Origin: Candidatus Woesearchaeota archaeon
Lineage (GTDB): Archaea; Nanobdellota; Nanobdellia; Woesearchaeales; B29-G15
Length of the DNA: 8,574 nucleotides
Assembly (NCBI GenBank): GCA_003650585.1
Contig: QMQS01000044.1
Location: 1 to 8,574 of the forward strand
Direction of reading: 5' to 3'
The position numbers and the translations under genes were made by a program. The stretch's first letter is position 1. Every line of letters begins with the position of its first letter. Shown here one piece after another: positions 6,040 through 8,574 of the stretch. A model generated the notes under the pieces. That model ran no database searches and had not been told where the DNA came from. It worked only from the letters and a program-made list of their open reading frames with translations.

Positions 6040-7407
6040 ATCTTTTGTTTTTGCCCATTTTTGAAAAATGCGTCTATAATTCCTGTCATTAAAGTAGGCC
6101 TCAAATATAAACCTAAACTGCGCTTTCCTCAACTTGCACCAGAATGTGTTGGCTCGGGGAATTGGCGTACCAAACTCACCATAAGTCAACACAGGACAAA
6201 CCCCACAAAACGGCTTGAATGCACATCGGTTGCAACTAGCGAGAGTGTCGTTAAGAGAGAGCTTGATGATACTGCAAACTCCCCCACTATTAACCACATC
6301 TTCATATGCCTGGGTCACATGTCCTATCTTAAACAAGTCTTCCTCAACCATCCTCCCTTCATCACAGGTGTATATGTCACCATTGTAATCGTAGGTTAAT
6401 TGATTGATTACAGCCCCGCATGGGCTTTGAAGGTCAAGGAAAAGTGGGTTCTCACCAAATATACTCTTTCTCACCAAAAATGTTGTTTCAACTTCATGAA
6501 TCTTTTTCTTTTCTTTGACAATGTAATCTAACAAGGCTTTCCAAAACTTGATATACTCTTCAACACTAAACCTGAGTTCTTTGTAGTTCTTCTTACCTCT
6601 TCCAAGGGGATGAAACGGCTGTACCCACAAACGCGTGAACCCGAACTTTAAGTACTCATCTACTATCTCTTTTGGGTATTTGAGCGAGTGCTTGGTGACG
6701 ACGGCTATGCCAGATAACCTATACTTGAGTCTCTTTTGTAAAATTGGAATCCATCTCTTCAATGCACTATAGCCATTCCCCCTGTTCTTATTGTGGAGCA
6801 CTTCGGGACCATCAAGAGATGTACAGGGCCAAACCTCATTGGCAACCATAAAATCAAGCTTTTCTGAGTCCATATGAACAAGATTGGTTACAATTGTGAA
6901 CTTCAATATCTTGCCCCTCTTCTTATTCACCTCTTTAGCATAAGTAACAATGTATTTCACAACATCAAAATTCAGCAAGGGTTCTCCTCCCTGAAATTCT
7001 ATTGTTATGAACCCACTTGGGGATTGGAATATAAAATCCACAACCTGCTTTGCTGTCTTAATTGTCATATCAAACCCTGCTCTGTCTGCTGGTACAGTGG
7101 GTGAATGGCAGTAAACACAATTTTGACTGCACCTCTTGGTTGGTATTACTATATGAAGCGAGGGTCCCTGGAATAGATGTTTTTTATGGTAGCGATACAT
7201 GTTGACTATGTCTTGCTTGTTGTAGTTTGTTACTAGCAATCCCCCCTCTTCGAGAGAATTGTAGAGCTTCTCATCCAGTAGCCCTTGTCTGAATCTATCA
7301 AACTCCTTTGAATCCAGCAGAACAAACCCACCGAAATCGTTTGTTACAAGGTAAAACCCATTGAGCTTCTCCACCCTATGGGAGAGCATCTCGTACGCCT
7401 TAGACAT
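6034..7407 (-). CDS. hxsB: HxsB-like radical SAM/SPASM peptide maturase
   Basis: This 457-residue protein resembles HxsB of the His-Xaa-Ser system over its length. Residues 1-85 form the typical N-terminal part (FYLVTNDFGGFVLL..., then HKKHLFQGPSLHIV). The radical SAM motif is Cys93-x3-Cys97-x2-Cys100 (CSQNCVYCHSP), followed by FQGGEPLL (138-145), VTNL and TSLDGPEVLHNKNR. A complete SPASM domain follows: Cys330, GxxxxC ending at Cys348, Cys392-x2-Cys395-x5-Cys401-x2-Cys404, and Cys424. It can therefore hold two auxiliary 4Fe-4S clusters, as in peptide-modifying enzymes. The expected substrate is the small His/Ser-tailed protein encoded next. Its ATG overlaps the upstream HxsD-like gene by 8 nt and lacks a clear ribosome site, so coupling is likely. 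The exact chemistry of HxsB is not established to my knowledge. Confidence 0.87.
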   Translation of the reverse strand: MSKAYEMLSHRVEKLNGFYLVTNDFGGFVLLDSKEFDRFRQGLLDEKLYNSLEEGGLLVTNYNKQDIVNMYRYHKKHLFQGPSLHIVIPTKRCSQNCVYCHSPTVPADRAGFDMTIKTAKQVVDFIFQSPSGFITIEFQGGEPLLNFDVVKYIVTYAKEVNKKRGKILKFTIVTNLVHMDSEKLDFMVANEVWPCTSLDGPEVLHNKNRGNGYSALKRWIPILQKRLKYRLSGIAVVTKHSLKYPKEIVDEYLKFGFTRLWVQPFHPLGRGKKNYKELRFSVEEYIKFWKALLDYIVKEKKKIHEVETTFLVRKSIFGENPLFLDLQSPCGAVINQLTYDYNGDIYTCDEGRMVEEDLFKIGHVTQAYEDVVNSGGVCSIIKLSLNDTLASCNRCAFKPFCGVCPVLTYGEFGTPIPRANTFWCKLRKAQFRFIFEAYFNDRNYRRIFQKWAKTKDL

Positions 7408-7639
7408 TTTGCATTATACCCAAAACATAGTTAAAGAACTCGTAACCAAGCTTCTCCAAGTTGAGACCCCTCTGCTTGGGGGTTAGCACAACCCTATAAG
7501 CTCCATCTTGAATACTCAGATTCACCCAGCAACCCTCACCAAATGCTTCACAAGCCAACAGCACAGCTTTCTTGAGATAAATATCCTTATTGAGCTTAAG
7601 GGTTACTCCCTCCCGGTTAACTGCGATGTTATTGCTCAT
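7400..7639 (-). CDS. Short HxsD-like protein
   Basis: This is a 79-residue cytosolic protein without membrane segments. The pattern VTLKLNKDIYLKKAVLLACEAF followed by VNLSIQDGAYRVVLTPK and then LEKLGYEFFNYVLG follows the HxsD order: strand, 'IY...AV..A' helix, two strands, and a helix starting EF-N-x-x-L. It stops where HxsD normally continues into its final helix, so it is a shortened paralogue of its upstream neighbour. HxsD proteins are invariant partners in His-Xaa-Ser cassettes, with unknown biochemical function; a substrate-presenting role like PqqD is only a guess. It overlaps both neighbours, by 11 nt upstream and 8 nt downstream, which implies translational coupling. A GAGGAG lies about 10 nt before its ATG. 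Confidence 0.7.
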   Translation of the reverse strand: MSNNIAVNREGVTLKLNKDIYLKKAVLLACEAFGEGCWVNLSIQDGAYRVVLTPKQRGLNLEKLGYEFFNYVLGIMQNV

Positions 7640-7979
7640 CTTCTTTTTGCTCCTCTTCAGACTGGCTCAAGCCAGCAAGCGCCTCTTTCACTATAGCTTC
7701 TGTAATCTCTGCGTTGTTTTCCGATTCAGTTATATAGACTTGGGCACTAATCAACTCGTTCCCAAATTCAAGAGCAAGCTTTTTAGGGTTTGCCTTACCC
7801 TTTGGTTTGATTTCTACAATTAATTCTTTGTCTATATCACCATCAATAACTATGTAAGCACGGTCTGTTAAGACATAAGCAGCATTGAGCACTGCATCCA
7901 ACCCGAATATCTCTGGATTCACATAAAATAGCGCTCTCCCTCCTAACACCTTAATACTCCTACCAGTTTTCTCCACCAT
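7629..7979 (-). CDS. hxsD: HxsD-like protein
   Basis: The product has 116 residues and no membrane segment. The core matches HxsD: VNPEIFGLDAVLNAAYVLTD (about 20-39), AYIVIDGDIDKELIVEIKPK, then LALEFGNELISAQVYI and a final helix ending in IVKEALAGL. The NEL(I/L)...QxxI block corresponds to the conserved HxsD C-terminal region. An acidic tail (SEEEQKEDEQ) follows, which is unusual and may be a linker. It is the first gene of the overlapping hxsD-hxsD-hxsB block. It has its own TATA box and a weak AGGGG ribosome site 6 nt before the ATG. Family members travel with the HxsB and HxsC radical SAM enzymes; the molecular role is unknown. Confidence 0.78.
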   Translation of the reverse strand: MVEKTGRSIKVLGGRALFYVNPEIFGLDAVLNAAYVLTDRAYIVIDGDIDKELIVEIKPKGKANPKKLALEFGNELISAQVYITESENNAEITEAIVKEALAGLSQSEEEQKEDEQ

Positions 7980-8004
7980 AAAAATCCCCTTTTGCCATCT
8001 AACG

Positions 8005-8011
8005 AAAAAAA
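8005..8011 (-). terminator. T7 terminator tract after the prepilin peptidase gene
   Basis: Seven consecutive T on the minus strand follow the stop codon directly. This suits archaeal U-tract termination and may partly separate the peptidase transcript from the hxs block. Confidence 0.45.
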
Positions 8012-8574
8012 TTATATAAAGCTTTCTATAAGGATTTTAATAAACATAAAGACATCTGTGCCAAGTATAATCGTGAGCAAAGCACCGAGAAACATAAAGG
8101 GTGCGAATGGCAGTGTATGGTAAACCCTTATCGTATGGTCTTTGAGAAAACCACGACTATGTATCCTTTTCACAAACTCAACCTCTTTGGCTGTAAGTCC
8201 ATCACCCAAACTGGCAAATATTGAGTCACCTCTGCTTTTCTTTAACAGGGCACCCACAATAGAAAAATTGGCAAACCTTCGCTTGGCATATTTGTTTTCT
8301 CCCACTTTATAGACATCCTCTGCAAGTATCATCCCCTCTTTTAGGTCTTCGATGAACATCTCTTTTGAAAACAGATTGTATGACAAACTAAGCAAATAAA
8401 ATCTCAACACAAACAAAGTAACCAGTATCAATACAAAGTTTAGAAGGAACCCACTAGAGAAAACTCTTTGGGAATCAAAAATTAATCTAAGTAGGCTTAA
8501 CACAACGCTGAGTGTCATAAGTTTAAATTTTAGAAATCTGCTTGCTCCTAGGATTATAACAAATAGTGTAACAA
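8012..8574 (-). CDS. Archaeal prepilin/preflagellin peptidase (A24 family), C-terminal part, 5' end outside window
   Basis: The frame stays open to the right edge, giving 186 visible residues; the ATG at 8518 is internal rather than the start. Hydrophobic segments near the beginning (VTLFVIIL, then FLLNFVLILVTLFVLRFYLL) are followed by the cytosolic block DLKEGMILAEDVY and then GLTAKEVEFVKRI. The protein ends with LPFAPFMFLGALLTIIL and a last membrane helix. This order is typical of archaeal aspartic membrane peptidases of the FlaK/EppA/PibD type, which cut class III signal peptides of pilins and archaellins. The two catalytic Asp residues, the second in a GxGD motif, are not seen and should lie in the missing part. 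It ends 32 nt before the hxsD gene. That closeness suggests it could process the pilin-like precursor further down the cassette, though the T7 tract may uncouple transcription. Confidence 0.75.
   Translation of the reverse strand, partial: VTLFVIILGASRFLKFKLMTLSVVLSLLRLIFDSQRVFSSGFLLNFVLILVTLFVLRFYLLSLSYNLFSKEMFIEDLKEGMILAEDVYKVGENKYAKRRFANFSIVGALLKKSRGDSIFASLGDGLTAKEVEFVKRIHSRGFLKDHTIRVYHTLPFAPFMFLGALLTIILGTDVFMFIKILIESFI
8013..8020 (-). promoter_or_regulatory. TATA box for the hxsD-hxsD-hxsB block
   Basis: TTTATATA on the minus strand overlaps the last codons of the prepilin peptidase gene. It predicts a start near 7990, about 11 nt before ATG 7979. It lies directly beside a T7 tract that probably ends the preceding transcript. 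Confidence 0.55.

Noticed and set aside
8516..8518. ATG at 8518 as the true start of the prepilin peptidase
   Set aside because: The frame continues upstream without a stop to the window edge with hydrophobic, membrane-like sequence, and the catalytic part of the family would otherwise be missing.

Overview
The window looks archaeal. It has TATA-box promoters (TTTATAAA, TTTAAATA) about 25-30 nt upstream of starts and several apparently leaderless genes. A tRNA-Ile(GAU) gene carries an intron at the archaeal 37/38 position and no encoded CCA. A Hel308-type helicase and an archaeal-type prepilin peptidase are also present. The compact layout and the apparently split helicase would suit a DPANN-type genome, but the lineage is a weak inference.

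Layout. (1) Positions 1-1021, minus: the C-terminal part of a Hel308-like helicase that starts abruptly at the RecA2 domain and runs off the left edge. (2) 1067-2332, minus: a secreted lipoprotein with four Ig/cadherin-like repeats arranged ABAB. (3) 2333-2812: an intergenic region holding the lipoprotein promoter, a hairpin-rich stretch and the intron-containing tRNA-Ile. (4) 2813-4347, plus: a GT4-like glycosyltransferase overlapping a small membrane-anchored protein. (5) 4348-8574, minus: a cassette read right to left. It consists of an archaeal prepilin peptidase (5' end outside the window), two HxsD-like proteins, an HxsB-like radical SAM/SPASM enzyme, a 103-residue precursor-like protein ending in a His/Ser-rich tail, and a second radical SAM protein in the position of HxsC.

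How the cassette may work. The HxsD-HxsD-HxsB genes overlap by 11 and 8 nt and are probably co-translated. The precursor and the second radical SAM gene each have a TATA box of their own. The precursor has a basic N-terminus, then RGQISKQSML and a Gly/Ala-rich hydrophobic stretch. This closely resembles the archaeal class III (type IV pilin-like) signal peptide, and a prepilin peptidase sits at the head of the cassette. The inferred model is a small pilin-like surface protein whose C-terminal HSHHVSY tail is modified by radical SAM chemistry with HxsD helpers, then processed by the prepilin peptidase. The family assignments of HxsB and the larger HxsD are fairly strong. The link to pilins and the modification site are hypotheses.
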